Assembly: GCF_003946265.1 (NCBI RefSeq)
Contig: NZ_RHNO01000001.1
Coordinates: 124,001 to 188,000, forward strand
Length of the DNA: 64,000 nt
Direction: 5' to 3'
Source: Levilactobacillus yonginensis
GTDB lineage: Bacteria > Bacillota > Bacilli > Lactobacillales > Lactobacillaceae
Shown: in pieces, positions 32,813 to 41,661 of the stretch
Numbering within the stretch: position 1 is the stretch's first letter
Layout of the letters: each line of letters starts with the position of its first letter
Translations under genes and position numbers: made by a program
Notes under the pieces: model-generated
What the model saw: the letters and a program-made list of their open reading frames with translations, nothing else
Databases searched by the model: none
What the model was told of the DNA's origin: nothing

Positions 32813-34453
32813 TTAATCGCCAACGTAGGCGTGCGTATAGTCTGCACTACCGTTAAATTTATTGTAGACGACACCCTTGATTTTAGAGTTGACCAAAGTT
32901 CCAGTCCGACCCTCATAGAGTGGGGTGACGGCTTGATCATTGGCAGCTGTTTGGGCAGCTTTGACTAAATCAGTGTAACGGGCCGTGGACTTCAATGCAT
33001 CACGACCTTCAGAAGCGTTCAGTGCTTGGTCGTAGGTCTTACTGTCGTAGTGGCCCATGTTGGAGTTGTTGGTCGATTCCAGAATCTGTAAGGATTGGAT
33101 GGGATCGGCGTAGTCCATGCTCCAGCTGGTCAGGTTAAGCTGGAAGTTTCCCTTGGAAACGTTGCTGAGCATGGAGGTAAATGGCATGGCTTGTACGTGG
33201 ACCTTCAAACCGAGCTTGCTATTCAGGGCACTTTGGATAAATTCAGCCATATTTTGACTGGCATCATCGTCTCCACAGGTGATCGTCACGCTGGCGGATT
33301 TTTTGCCCAATTGCTTTAGTGCTTGTTGGTACAGCTTCTTCGCGAGAGTAGGGTTGTAATCGACCGTGTTCTTCACCTCAGCGTCGGTCGTGAAGTCAGT
33401 CCCGGTTTTAGGATTCTTCAGCATGTTCTTGATGGCAAAGGTTTTGGCAGGCTGGGACCCGTTTTTCAAGACCTTGGTGGTCAACTGTTGGCGATTGATG
33501 GCAAGTGAAATGGCGGTTCGTAAATCGCGGTTAGCTGCAACCTTGTCTTTTTGGTTGTATTGAATGAAGCCAATCCGACCTTGTGAGACGGACTTTAAGT
33601 CCGGGTTGTTTTTGTTTTGCGTAGTTTGTTCACCATCTAGGGTAACGGCGTCCAACTTCTTAGATTGGTAAAGGTTGTAGGACGTGGTGCTCGACTTGAT
33701 GACCTTGTAAGAAATCTGCTTCAGCTTAACTGACTTGGCAGCGGCGTACGTGGCGTTCTTCTTTAAAGTCCACGTATCGCTGGTCCCGTTCCAGTTAGTT
33801 AGAACGAACGGCCCGTTGTAAACGGTAGTGGCGGCTGAAGAACCGTACTTTTTGCCGTACTTGTCGACGACTTTTTGGTTCAGCGGGTAGTAAGTCGTGC
33901 TGGCCAACATCTTCTTGAAGTAAGCGGCTGGCTGACTTAACGTGATTTTAAGTTGGTACTTACCGACTGCCTTGACGCCCAACGTTGCGGGTGCCTTCTT
34001 GCCGGCGGCGATGGCGTTCGCATTTTTAATGTTAGCGAATTGGTAGGTGAACTCCGACTTAGACTTCGGGTTCAGCGTCCGCTCCCAGGAATAAACGAAG
34101 TCCTGTGCCGTTACCGGTTGACCGTTGCTCCATTTGCCATCGTGTCGTAGGTTAATGGTGTATTGGTGGCCACTGTCACTAACGGTCGTTTTGGTAGCCA
34201 GCGCATTCTCAGCTTCGCTATTGGCATTGAGCCGGTAAAGGCCTTCGCCGACTTGGCTGAGGGCGTTGCTAGAAACGCTGTCGGTAATCTTGGCAACGTC
34301 GAGGCTGGTGATGGGAGCCGTCTGATACAGGTTCAGGTCCTGGGAAATGGCGGTCTTCGTTGATTTCGAGTGGGCGGTGATGGCGAAGATGCCACCAACT
34401 AAGATAATTCCGCTACAAAGTAATAAGGCTTTCTTGTGGTCGCGTAAACTCAT
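32813..34453 (-). CDS. OppA-like peptide-binding protein, without lipobox
   Basis: A 546-residue solute-binding protein of the SBP_bac_5 (OppA/DppA) family, which delivers peptides to an ABC importer outside the membrane. Family blocks are LRHDGKWSNGQPVTAQDFVY and WSMDYADPIQSL. The N-terminus is a hydrophobic segment (residues 9-27) but has no Cys at a usable lipobox; the only Cys, at 13, is too early. It may be held by an uncleaved signal anchor. No opp permease or ATPase gene is adjacent, so this is an orphan binding protein. The ribosome site is GGAGG, and the gene is controlled by a T-box leader. Confidence 0.88.
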   Translation of the reverse strand: MSLRDHKKALLLCSGIILVGGIFAITAHSKSTKTAISQDLNLYQTAPITSLDVAKITDSVSSNALSQVGEGLYRLNANSEAENALATKTTVSDSGHQYTINLRHDGKWSNGQPVTAQDFVYSWERTLNPKSKSEFTYQFANIKNANAIAAGKKAPATLGVKAVGKYQLKITLSQPAAYFKKMLASTTYYPLNQKVVDKYGKKYGSSAATTVYNGPFVLTNWNGTSDTWTLKKNATYAAAKSVKLKQISYKVIKSSTTSYNLYQSKKLDAVTLDGEQTTQNKNNPDLKSVSQGRIGFIQYNQKDKVAANRDLRTAISLAINRQQLTTKVLKNGSQPAKTFAIKNMLKNPKTGTDFTTDAEVKNTVDYNPTLAKKLYQQALKQLGKKSASVTITCGDDDASQNMAEFIQSALNSKLGLKVHVQAMPFTSMLSNVSKGNFQLNLTSWSMDYADPIQSLQILESTNNSNMGHYDSKTYDQALNASEGRDALKSTARYTDLVKAAQTAANDQAVTPLYEGRTGTLVNSKIKGVVYNKFNGSADYTHAYVGD

Positions 34454-34552
34454 AATGTATTCCTCCAGATTTTTTAGTCGTGGTTGTTAGAAATAACACT
34501 GAGTTTTGCCATCGTTTGAGCATAGGTGAATCCCCCTTGGTTAAATGTATAC

Positions 34553-34846
34553 AAAAAACCGTCCTCAACAGCCAATGTGTTAAGGACGGTTTTAACCGCG
34601 GTGCCACCTTAATTAGACGGGTCCCAAAAAAGAGACCGCGCCCCTCTCCACAGGAAACTAACATTTCCCTGACAACTGACGTATGTCGCACGTCTTCCCG
34701 TACTACGAAATGATTCGGGGAAGCCCTCGGTGGTCCATTTAACTACCTGCGTTCGGTCGTACTCTCAGCAACGACGACTCTCTTTACGTGCACGATAATC
34801 TTGATCTCCACTTCAATGGTTTGTTTCGGACGATTTATTGAATTGA
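34553..34846 (-). ncRNA. T-box riboswitch leader
   Basis: The minus-strand leader has the conserved T-box block AAGGTGGCACCGCGGTT (34610-34594), directly followed by a strong terminator hairpin (AAAACCGTCCT / AGGACGGTTTT with T6). Upstream lies the stem I region with AGAGAG and a distal stem. Uncharged tRNA pairing should allow read-through into the binding-protein gene about 100 bp downstream. The specifier region reads AAATGGACC, compatible with Trp (TGG) or Met (ATG); I cannot decide by eye. Confidence 0.9.
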
Positions 34847-34850
34847 GGCT

Positions 34851-34879
34851 AGTTTACCGCTGGAAAAAAGATGTGTCAA
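34851..34879 (-). promoter_or_regulatory. Promoter of the T-box transcript
   Basis: Minus-strand consensus TTGACA (34879-34874), 17-bp spacer, TAAACT (34856-34851). Start of transcription near 34846. Confidence 0.8.
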
Positions 34880-34922
34880 CTAGGAAATTTTAAAAAAGTT
34901 GCGTTTGATTAATTATTAATAA

Positions 34923-35282
34923 TTATTTATTAGTAACAAGTTCATAACTACCATCGAGTAGTTGGAAGAGACTGTGGGCGTCAGTATCTTGATTCAAGAT
35001 GATGCTGATCCAATGCTCCTTATTCATGTGGTAGCCAGCCAAGTAGCCGGGTTTGTCACGCAGGATGCTGGCCAGTTCAGGGTCAACCTTAACGTCGAGA
35101 ATCTCGAGTTCTGTGGTTCCTGTGAGGCCTAACTTGTTTTGAGGAACGTTCATAACGAGGCCAAACCACTTTCCTTGCCGATTCTTGAGAATGGCATATT
35201 TGGGATTTCTTTTAAACGTATAGACGGGCGTGATTCCCAAATTATCTTCGGTGTAAGTGAAAATATCTTGCCGTGTGACCAT
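34923..35282 (-). CDS. MmcQ/YjbR-family protein
   Basis: A 119-residue protein of the MmcQ/YjbR family (CyaY-like fold, possible DNA or small-ligand binding). YTFKRNPKYAILKNRQGKWF and the C-terminal KEHWISIILNQDTDAHSLFQ are the typical blocks. AGGAGG precedes the ATG. Cytoplasmic. Exact role unknown in the family. A stand-alone gene upstream of the T-box promoter on the same strand. Confidence 0.85.
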   Translation of the reverse strand: MVTRQDIFTYTEDNLGITPVYTFKRNPKYAILKNRQGKWFGLVMNVPQNKLGLTGTTELEILDVKVDPELASILRDKPGYLAGYHMNKEHWISIILNQDTDAHSLFQLLDGSYELVTNK

Positions 35283-35496
35283 GTATAGAACCTCCTATGG
35301 TTTAACTACTTTTAGTGTACGGCTAATCATGGGGGGATTCAATGAGGCGGGTGACGACTGATGCGGTGAACTGGTTGTGCTAGCTATTGCCAGAAATTTC
35401 GGGCATACTGGGTGAACTGACAGACACTTTTCTGATTCCTGGAAATCAGGCGGCCTGACATAGGACTTGGCAGCAACTATTGGTCACCGACTGTTC

Positions 35497-35539
35497 AAAA
35501 AAGCGTGCAAGGTTCCCATCGCAGGTAACGTTGCACGCT
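35497..35539 (-). terminator. Terminator after the RHH/SPFH pair
   Basis: AGCGTGCAA pairs with TTGCACGCT, with a T6 tail on the minus strand. Confidence 0.75.
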
Positions 35540-35550
35540 AGTTCGCTAAT

Positions 35551-36393
35551 TTATTTTTTCGCGGGTTTCGGCGTCTTATCCACGAGACCACTCTTTAAAG
35601 CAGCACCAATGGCGGGGATTTGCCCCAGGTCGGCGATGTGATCATTGGGAACAACGACCACGTTAGCGGGGGATTTGGCTAGGTCACTGAAGGCGGAAAT
35701 TGATTGGTTTTCGAAAAATTCCTTCGTGGCGGATTCTAGACTGGAATTGACCGTATCGATCCGGTATTTTTCAGCATCGGCACGGGTTCTGGTGGCTGTA
35801 GCTTCCGCGGTAGCCGTGGCCATCAGGGCGTCGTTCTTAGCCTTAGTGGTCAATTCGATGGACTTGGCTTCCCCCTCAGCCTTGGCAATGGCGGCCACTC
35901 GTTCACGGTCGGCCGTTAGTTGCTTGTCCATGGCGGATTGGATGGCCTTAGAAGGCGTTAATTCGTCAATGTTGGTTCGATCGACGTTGATACCGTATGT
36001 GTCGGTTAAATCACCAATGGCCGTGGCCAGTTCCTGGTTGATCTTGGCAGTTGAGCCTAAAGCTTCGTTCAACTCCATGCGACCAATAATATCCCGCAAG
36101 TGGCCACGGACCAATTGCGCCATGGATTCAACGGAGTCGGTGTTTTCGTATTGGTATTTTACGGAATTGGTGACGTGATAGTTCAACGTCAGGCTGGCGG
36201 ATACGTCCGCGTTATCCTTGGTGATCACGGAGTAGTTGGGCAGGGCCAGTGGTGTCATGGCCAGATTGACCGTCCGAATCTTCTGGATGCCAGGAATGTA
36301 GAAGTGAATTCCTGAAGTGACACTGTGTTTGTACTTCCCCAACGTTTCAACTAAACCTTCATTATTTTGACGAACAATCCGAATCCCAAGCAT
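35551..36393 (-). CDS. SPFH/band 7 family protein without N-terminal anchor
   Basis: A 280-residue stomatin/prohibitin homologue. Residues about 5-160 are the SPFH domain (IRIVRQNNEGLVETLGKY), then a long Ala/Glu-rich coiled coil to about 225. Such proteins form large membrane-associated oligomers that organise lipid domains or proteases. The common N-terminal membrane helix is missing: the frame starts right at the domain with a GGGGGAATTAGT leader, so the start seems real. It follows an RHH-type gene with an 11-bp gap, so both are probably one transcript. Confidence 0.85.
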   Translation of the reverse strand: MLGIRIVRQNNEGLVETLGKYKHSVTSGIHFYIPGIQKIRTVNLAMTPLALPNYSVITKDNADVSASLTLNYHVTNSVKYQYENTDSVESMAQLVRGHLRDIIGRMELNEALGSTAKINQELATAIGDLTDTYGINVDRTNIDELTPSKAIQSAMDKQLTADRERVAAIAKAEGEAKSIELTTKAKNDALMATATAEATATRTRADAEKYRIDTVNSSLESATKEFFENQSISAFSDLAKSPANVVVVPNDHIADLGQIPAIGAALKSGLVDKTPKPAKK

Positions 36394-36404
36394 ACTAATT
36401 CCCC

Positions 36405-36734
36405 CTAGATTTTTTTAAGCGTTAAGATGTTGCCGTTACTTTCGGTAATGGTATAGCTAGCCGTTCGGTCCGGCTTTTCTGGCGCCTCAAGTAGGTAGCG
36501 ATAGTAAATTCCCGCCACTAAGACTAAGCCAGATTTGGCATCTAATTCCTTGCCGGATAACGAGCGACCAATGAGCTGGCGTTGCTCCCAGGTCCCGTGT
36601 GGTGCCGCCCGGGAGAGCAATTGAACGATGTAGGCGTTGATGCTCCGACCATCGGCGTCCGCTGCCAGCGATAAACGTTGAAAGAGATCTTCATCCATGC
36701 GTAATAGAAAACGCTTTTGTTTTTCCTTAGCCAT
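36405..36734 (-). CDS. Arc/CopG-like ribbon-helix-helix protein
   Basis: A 109-residue protein. ATG 36734 is chosen for its GGGAGG site. The N-terminus KRFLLRMDEDLFQRLSLAAD continuing to INAYIVQLL has the Arc-type ribbon-helix-helix pattern (residues about 7-42). A C-terminal part of about 55 residues is strand-rich and unfamiliar. It sits 11 bp upstream of the SPFH gene and may regulate that unit. It resembles an antitoxin by fold, but no toxin is adjacent. Confidence 0.7.
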   Translation of the reverse strand: MAKEKQKRFLLRMDEDLFQRLSLAADADGRSINAYIVQLLSRAAPHGTWEQRQLIGRSLSGKELDAKSGLVLVAGIYYRYLLEAPEKPDRTASYTITESNGNILTLKKI

Positions 36735-36830
36735 AAATAATGCCCTCCCTTGTGATAGCTTAATGATATCACTTTGATATTGTAACGACAATTGCTAAGT
36801 CGTTGTGGAGAAGGTTGGTTCGCAGACAGA

Positions 36831-36870
36831 AAAAACCGGCGGATCCGTCTCTCGTACGGATTCACCGGTT
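36831..36870 (-). terminator. Terminator after the alcohol dehydrogenase gene
   Basis: AACCGG.GGATCCGT pairs with ACGGATTC.CCGGTT; the A-run on the left gives a minus-strand T-tail. Confidence 0.8.
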
Positions 36871-36886
36871 CAATTAGAACGATACT

Positions 36887-38011
36887 TTATTTGCCAGGAA
36901 CGTAGCTATCATCAATAACCAGAACGGGTTTGATGGTCTTCCCAGAAACGGAGTCGGCGTTGGCTTCGTTGATTTGACTGAACTTGTAGAACTTTTCAGT
37001 CTTATCGAAGTCAAATTGGCCCAGCTTGTAGAATTCAATCAGACGAGGAATATCAACTTGAGGAATTGAATCACCCATGTTGACCCCAACAACCTTCTTG
37101 TCGTTGACACAGAGGTCGTTCCAGGTATCCAGGTCGATGTGGTGGTTCGTCACAGCGATCGCTGCGGAAGTCCCACCTTGTGCCAAGGCACTGATGGAGT
37201 TACTGATAACAGCGGCAACCCCAGTGGTATCAACGGCGTAGTTAACACCATAGCCACCAGTCAAGTCTTGGACGGCCTTGACAACGTCGTCAACCTTGCT
37301 GCTGTTGATAACGTCAGTCGCACCGAGTTCTTTAGCTAATTCCAAACGAGAGTCCACGATGTCAATGGCGATGACTTTGGTGCAACCAGAGATCCGGCCA
37401 GCCATCATGGCGGCCAACCCAACGGCACCAGTCCCGAAGACGGCAATTGTGTCACCAGGCTTTGGCTTCAAAGTGTTCAGAACAGTTCCTGAACCAGTAA
37501 CGTAACCACAGCCCAGAGGTCCGAGCTTCCGCAGGTCCAAATCCTTGTCGACCTTAACGGCGTTCCGTTCACGAACAACCGTGGTTGAAGTGAAGGAGCT
37601 TTGGTCGAACATGTCGGCAACGTTATGGCCGCCTTCGGTGAAGTGGGCGCTCCCATCTGGACGAACACCAGATAGATTGTTTGCAGCGTAATTTTCACAT
37701 TGGGTTGGGATTCCCTTCAGGCAGCTCTTACAGTTACCACAACCGTAGAAGCTCAAGACAACGTGGTCGCCTGGCTTGAATTGGGTAACTTCTGGGCCAA
37801 CTTTTTCAACGATTCCGGAACCTTCGTGACCTAACACGATAGGGTAGTCAATAACGGCAACCCCAGTCCGTAAGGCTTCGTCGGAGTGGCAGATCCCACT
37901 GGCAACCATGTGGACTTGAATGTCGTCGGGACCCATGTCAGCCAGTTCAACGTCATCACGAATATCAAAATCAGCATTTTGCTTATCAACAACTGCAGCT
38001 TGAATCTTCAT
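36887..38011 (-). CDS. NAD(P)-dependent zinc alcohol dehydrogenase (class III/aryl type)
   Basis: A 374-residue zinc MDR. ATG 38011 (MKIQAAVVDKQNADFDIRDD) follows CGAGG. Catalytic zinc ligands are in GICHSDEAL and GHEGSG, and the structural zinc knuckle is CGNCKSCLKGIPTQC. The Rossmann loop is FGTGAVGLAAMM. It is similar to aryl/benzyl-alcohol and class III dehydrogenases. It lies downstream of an aldehyde dehydrogenase gene on the same strand, and a cre (38082-38095) suggests glucose repression. Together they could carry an alcohol to its acid. Confidence 0.9.
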   Translation of the reverse strand: MKIQAAVVDKQNADFDIRDDVELADMGPDDIQVHMVASGICHSDEALRTGVAVIDYPIVLGHEGSGIVEKVGPEVTQFKPGDHVVLSFYGCGNCKSCLKGIPTQCENYAANNLSGVRPDGSAHFTEGGHNVADMFDQSSFTSTTVVRERNAVKVDKDLDLRKLGPLGCGYVTGSGTVLNTLKPKPGDTIAVFGTGAVGLAAMMAGRISGCTKVIAIDIVDSRLELAKELGATDVINSSKVDDVVKAVQDLTGGYGVNYAVDTTGVAAVISNSISALAQGGTSAAIAVTNHHIDLDTWNDLCVNDKKVVGVNMGDSIPQVDIPRLIEFYKLGQFDFDKTEKFYKFSQINEANADSVSGKTIKPVLVIDDSYVPGK

Positions 38012-38081
38012 AATTGGCACCTCGTTTTATTAGATATGTGTTTGTTTTTACAATGTTCATTATCACACAATGAGATTGAAA

Positions 38082-38095
38082 AGCAAGCGCTTTCA
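38082..38095 (-). promoter_or_regulatory. CcpA cre site upstream of the alcohol dehydrogenase
   Basis: Minus-strand TGAAAGCGCTTGCT, one base from the cre consensus, 70 bp upstream of the start codon. Confidence 0.65.
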
Positions 38096-38208
38096 TTAAC
38101 CGTTTCATGCCAAATTACCGTGTGGAAACTTGGCATGACTCACATTTACGATGATTAAAATTGTATTAGAAAGTTTTGAAATTGCTGTTTAATCAGTCAC
38201 GTTCATAG

Positions 38209-38242
38209 AAAAACGATAATCCGAAAGCGGCTTATCGTTTTT
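38209..38242 (-). terminator. Terminator after the aldehyde dehydrogenase gene
   Basis: GAAAAACGATAA pairs with TTATCGTTTTTC just before the stop of the aldehyde dehydrogenase frame; T5 on the minus strand. It should separate the two dehydrogenase transcripts. Confidence 0.75.
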
Positions 38243-38251
38243 CAACGGGTA

Positions 38252-39727
38252 TTAACCTTGGGCTTTCTCTGGGTGACCTTGCAGGTAGATAACGTGGGTG
38301 TTCAGGAACTCTTCGATCCCGTGCTTCCCGTCATCGCCGCCAATGCCAGATTCCTTCCAGCCGGAGTGAGAACCGTTCATGGCTTCAAAGTTGAACCGGT
38401 TGATGTAGGTTTCGCCATCTTCTAGCTCACGAGAAGCCCGCATAGCATTGTCGATGTTCTCAGTGAAGATGGAAGAGGTCAGACCAAAGTCACTGTCGTT
38501 GGCCATTTCAATGGCGTCATCCAACGTCTTGAAGGTTAAGACTGGCAGGACGGGGCCAAAAATTTCATCCTGGACGATTTCAGAGTCTTGCTTAACACCA
38601 CTGATAACCGTTGGTTCAAAGTAGAAGCCCTTGGCAATCTTGACCACGTGGCCACCGGTTTCCAGTTTGCCACCAGCTGCGACGGCTCGGTCAACCATGC
38701 CAGATACCTTATCCAGTGCGGCTTGGTTAATCAGTGGACCCATGCCAATGTCTTCGTGAGCCATTGGATCGCCAACGGTGACTGCGGCCATCTTCTGTGC
38801 CAGCTCTTTCGTGAATTTGTCAGCAATGCTTTCCTGAACGTAGACCCGTTCACAGTTGTTGCAAAGCTGTCCGTTGTTATCGACTCGAGAATCAATGATA
38901 GATTGTACGGCCAAATCGATGTCGGCGTCCTTGCAAACAATTGCTGGTGCCTTGCCACCAAGTTCCAGAGAAACTTTGGCCATGTGGGTAGCTGCTGCTG
39001 CCATGACCCGCTTCCCGGAGTTAACGGACCCAGTCAAACTAATGATGCCGATCTTCTTGTTCTTAGAAAGTTCATCACCAATGACAGCCCCGGGACCGGT
39101 AACGATGTTAACAACACCCTTAGGAATGCCAACCTTTTCACAGATCTTACCAAATTCCAGGCCCAAGTTTGGTGTATCGGAACTAGGCTTCATCACAATG
39201 GTGTTCCCAGTTACCAAAGCTGGTCCCATCTTCCGCGCAATCAGGAAGAATGGGAAGTTCCAAGGTAAGATACCAGCAGCGACGCCAATAGGTTGCTTGT
39301 CGATCATGATGCTTTCGTTGGCGTTGTCGGATTGTAGAATTTCGCCTTCATAGGTCCGTGAAGCACTGGCCATGTAATCAAAGTAGTCGGCTGAGAAGAG
39401 AATTTCGGTGGTAGCTAAAGACTTGATTTTACCTTGTTCTTCCTGAAGCATTTCAATCAGGTGATCGGCTTCCTGTCGAATTTCTGCGGCAACGTCGTGC
39501 AGGTATTGACCACGGGTTGCGGCGGGAACTTTCTTCCAGGATTTCTGAGCTTCATAAGCGGCATCAATTGCCGCACGCGTTTCCTCCAATGTTGCACTGG
39601 GAACCGTAGAAATTGGTGCGCCAGTAGCTGGGTTGATCACGGTAATGAGATTGCCAGATGAAGAATCCTTAAATTCGCCATTGATGTACATTTGATAGTG
39701 CTTTAAAGCAACAGAATTTTGAGCCAT
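38252..39727 (-). CDS. Aldehyde dehydrogenase family protein
   Basis: A 491-residue NAD(P) aldehyde dehydrogenase. ATG 39727 (MAQNSVALKHYQMYINGEFK) follows AAAGGACG. The general-base Glu lies in VSLELGGKAP, the catalytic Cys in NNGQLCNNCERVYV, and the oxyanion Asn in ILPWNFPFFL. The overall pattern is closest to lactaldehyde/succinate-semialdehyde types (AldA/GabD). Cytoplasmic. The specific aldehyde is unknown; the neighbouring alcohol dehydrogenase may supply it. Confidence 0.9.
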   Translation of the reverse strand: MAQNSVALKHYQMYINGEFKDSSSGNLITVINPATGAPISTVPSATLEETRAAIDAAYEAQKSWKKVPAATRGQYLHDVAAEIRQEADHLIEMLQEEQGKIKSLATTEILFSADYFDYMASASRTYEGEILQSDNANESIMIDKQPIGVAAGILPWNFPFFLIARKMGPALVTGNTIVMKPSSDTPNLGLEFGKICEKVGIPKGVVNIVTGPGAVIGDELSKNKKIGIISLTGSVNSGKRVMAAAATHMAKVSLELGGKAPAIVCKDADIDLAVQSIIDSRVDNNGQLCNNCERVYVQESIADKFTKELAQKMAAVTVGDPMAHEDIGMGPLINQAALDKVSGMVDRAVAAGGKLETGGHVVKIAKGFYFEPTVISGVKQDSEIVQDEIFGPVLPVLTFKTLDDAIEMANDSDFGLTSSIFTENIDNAMRASRELEDGETYINRFNFEAMNGSHSGWKESGIGGDDGKHGIEEFLNTHVIYLQGHPEKAQG

Positions 39728-40247
39728 AGTAGGTCGTCCTTTCCCCAAATCAATAGACAGACTAACTTGATCCACAACACGTCATTGAATGACATTTATA
39801 AATGGTATGGTTAACACCAATCAATCATTTATAGGTGTTGAAATCAGTACAACGTTAATGATTGAGCAATCAAGGGTGCTGATGTATTACTGACATATCC
39901 GATTACTCGCCTACGTTATAACGCATTTATAGAAAGAATGCAAAACAATTCACAAGACAACATGACCATAAAATCTTGTGAGCTACTGCTGATCTTACTG
40001 CGCGTAGTAGTCGAAAATTTGATAATAGACTTGTTAAACTCAATGAAGAATTTAGTGGTCAAGGGCCTGCTTAGGACAGCTAATCGTTGATTTTTCAAGG
40101 GTTAGTGGCATCAAAAAAGACTGAATCAACGAGAATTCAGTCTCATACGAATCATTTTTGTAGAAAATTGGGATGATTTTGTAGAAAATTTACGGCACTG
40201 GGCCCTAAGATTACCGCAGCTTCTGCCATGCGGTGTTCCTCTTCAGG
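39728..40247. other. Intergenic region between aldehyde dehydrogenase and SMR genes
   Basis: About 520 bp without a credible gene. It holds the aldehyde dehydrogenase promoter area, several small inverted repeats (for example CACAAG/CTTGTG near 39955-39980), a terminator at 40113-40143 and a direct repeat TTTTGTAGAAAATT at 40156-40169 and 40177-40190. A 60-residue minus-strand frame at 39916-40098 has no ribosome site and is not called. Confidence 0.5.
40113..40143 (-). terminator. Terminator downstream of the SMR gene
   Basis: GACTGAAT pairs with ATTCAGTC, and the A-run at 40113-40118 gives a minus-strand T6 tail. It is about 100 bp after the SMR stop. Confidence 0.7.
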
Positions 40248-40571
40248 TTAATTTCCTGGACCGTACAGGTTGAGGATGACCACACCGGCAACGACCAGCA
40301 CAATTCCCAAAACACTTGCCTGGTTAATTGGTTCATGCCAATAAGTCATGGAGATAAACGTGGTGATGACGATGCCAATTCCAGCCCAGATGGCGTAGGC
40401 AACGTTTAAATCAATATTCTTCATTGCTAGCGATAGAAAATAGAAGCACAGGGCATAGGCCCCTAATGCGCCCAGGGCAGGACCGAAGCGGGTAAAGCCG
40501 GCCGCTGCCTTGAGTAAGTTTGTTCCAACAAGTTCTCCCATAATTGCAATGCCTAAGTACATGTACGGCAT
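40248..40571 (-). CDS. Small multidrug resistance (SMR) family transporter
   Basis: A 107-residue protein with four membrane helices. The essential Glu lies in IAIMGELVGTNLLKAA (EmrE Glu14 equivalent), and YAIWAGIGIVITTFIS is the conserved third-to-fourth helix block. It works as a dual-topology or paired proton antiporter for cationic drugs or guanidinium-like compounds. ATG 40571 follows GAGGGGGTG. A cre and a parS-like sequence lie in its upstream region. Confidence 0.9.
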   Translation of the reverse strand: MPYMYLGIAIMGELVGTNLLKAAAGFTRFGPALGALGAYALCFYFLSLAMKNIDLNVAYAIWAGIGIVITTFISMTYWHEPINQASVLGIVLVVAGVVILNLYGPGN

Positions 40572-40587
40572 GGTGAACACCCCCTCA

Positions 40588-40603
40588 TGTTTCGTGTGAA
40601 ACC
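40588..40603. promoter_or_regulatory. Weak parS-like sequence
   Basis: TGTTTCGTGTGAAACC, three mismatches from the parS consensus. It lies in the leader of the SMR gene. Low confidence by itself. Confidence 0.25.
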
Positions 40604-40647
40604 CACTTGTAAGATTTACCCTAACAGTTCACTAACGCTGGGGCAAT

Positions 40648-40661
40648 TAAAAGCGCTTACA
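40648..40661 (-). promoter_or_regulatory. CcpA cre-like site upstream of the SMR gene
   Basis: Minus-strand TGTAAGCGCTTTTA, with the central AAGCGCTT palindrome and one mismatch near the 3' end. Confidence 0.55.
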
Positions 40662-40698
40662 AATTTAAAAGCTGGTTAACCAGTTAAGAAGAAACGAC

Positions 40699-40734
40699 AG
40701 CAGGGGACCGGGGCAAACGTCCCGGCCCCCTGCT
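40699..40734 (-). terminator. GC-rich hairpin after the amidase gene
   Basis: AGCAGGGG.CCGGG pairs with CCCGG.CCCCTGCT. The stem is very strong; the minus-strand T-tail is poor. Confidence 0.6.
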
Positions 40735-40744
40735 AAAGATGGTC

Positions 40745-41422
40745 CTACTTGATTTTTTCGTTCGTGATGGCTTCGATGTCTGCTTTGGCAATCTTGGCCA
40801 TGTGTTTCTTCAAATGTTTGACGTCGGTTTTATTTGTAATAAAACCAGACTCAACTAGACTGTAATCAATGCCCCGCTTGCGCAGAACGTTACAGTTCCG
40901 AAGGTTCGTTCGGAAACTATAGCCATTGTAAGCGCGGTTTAAGCCAACGTATTTTTTAATAACTTTGGCCAGCCGCTTATCACGAGCCGTTGGGTGCTTC
41001 TTGTGAATGATCACGTGGCCCCCATGACCGGCTGGTGCATCTAAGTGGAACATGATAACGGTCGTTTTCTTATTAATCTTGTAGGAACCCTTGTGGTGAT
41101 ACAAGGTATCACTCACCAAGTTTTTCTTGGGATTATAGAAAGTGATTTCACTGTTTTTAACTTCCTTGGCATACTTTCGTAATTGTGGCAGCATGTGCTT
41201 CCGCAGGAAAGTTGCTTCGGTGGTGCCATTACCGCGAGCACCGGGATCGCCGGCACCGTGGCCCATGACGATCAGGTAATGTTTCTTGGCCTTGGTCTTG
41301 GGCTTAGTTTTAGTCGTGGTTGTTTTGGTAGCCGCGCTGGCGGTGGTTGTGGTCGTCGTTGCTAGCGTTAGTGGTAACAGTAACATGAGCCCCGCAACGA
41401 GACCGAAAGTCCATTTTTTCAT
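40745..41422 (-). CDS. Secreted N-acetylmuramoyl-L-alanine amidase-like protein (Amidase_3)
   Basis: A 225-residue exported protein. The signal peptide ends in a Thr-rich ATTTTTTASA stretch, followed by a Lys/Thr linker and an Amidase_3-type domain from about residue 48. GHGAGDPGARGNGTTE holds the first zinc His and the family turn, HLDA the second His region, and LVESGFITNKTD the catalytic Glu. It should cut the lactyl-peptide bond of peptidoglycan. There is no obvious wall-binding domain apart from the basic linker. Confidence 0.85.
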   Translation of the reverse strand: MKKWTFGLVAGLMLLLPLTLATTTTTTASAATKTTTTKTKPKTKAKKHYLIVMGHGAGDPGARGNGTTEATFLRKHMLPQLRKYAKEVKNSEITFYNPKKNLVSDTLYHHKGSYKINKKTTVIMFHLDAPAGHGGHVIIHKKHPTARDKRLAKVIKKYVGLNRAYNGYSFRTNLRNCNVLRKRGIDYSLVESGFITNKTDVKHLKKHMAKIAKADIEAITNEKIK

Positions 41423-41661
41423 ATGTAGATTCGCTCCCTTAAAAGTGTTAAGGATGATGAGTCTTTAACTGCATTAAGCATACGCTAAATCCGCGAAAAC
41501 GGGTAGACCTTTTTCCAAATTCAGCGAGAATATTTGATTGCTGCACCATTTAATCATCCAATTAATTGTTGATTGCGGTTTTCATTAGAGAATCAGGGTG
41601 CGATGCGCGTTCATCGCCTGGTATAATTAACATAATATTGTTTGGAGAGGGATGGACGCGT

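Noticed and set aside
39916-40098. 60-residue minus-strand frame
   Set aside because: No ribosome site, and it runs through inverted repeats; no resemblance to known small proteins.
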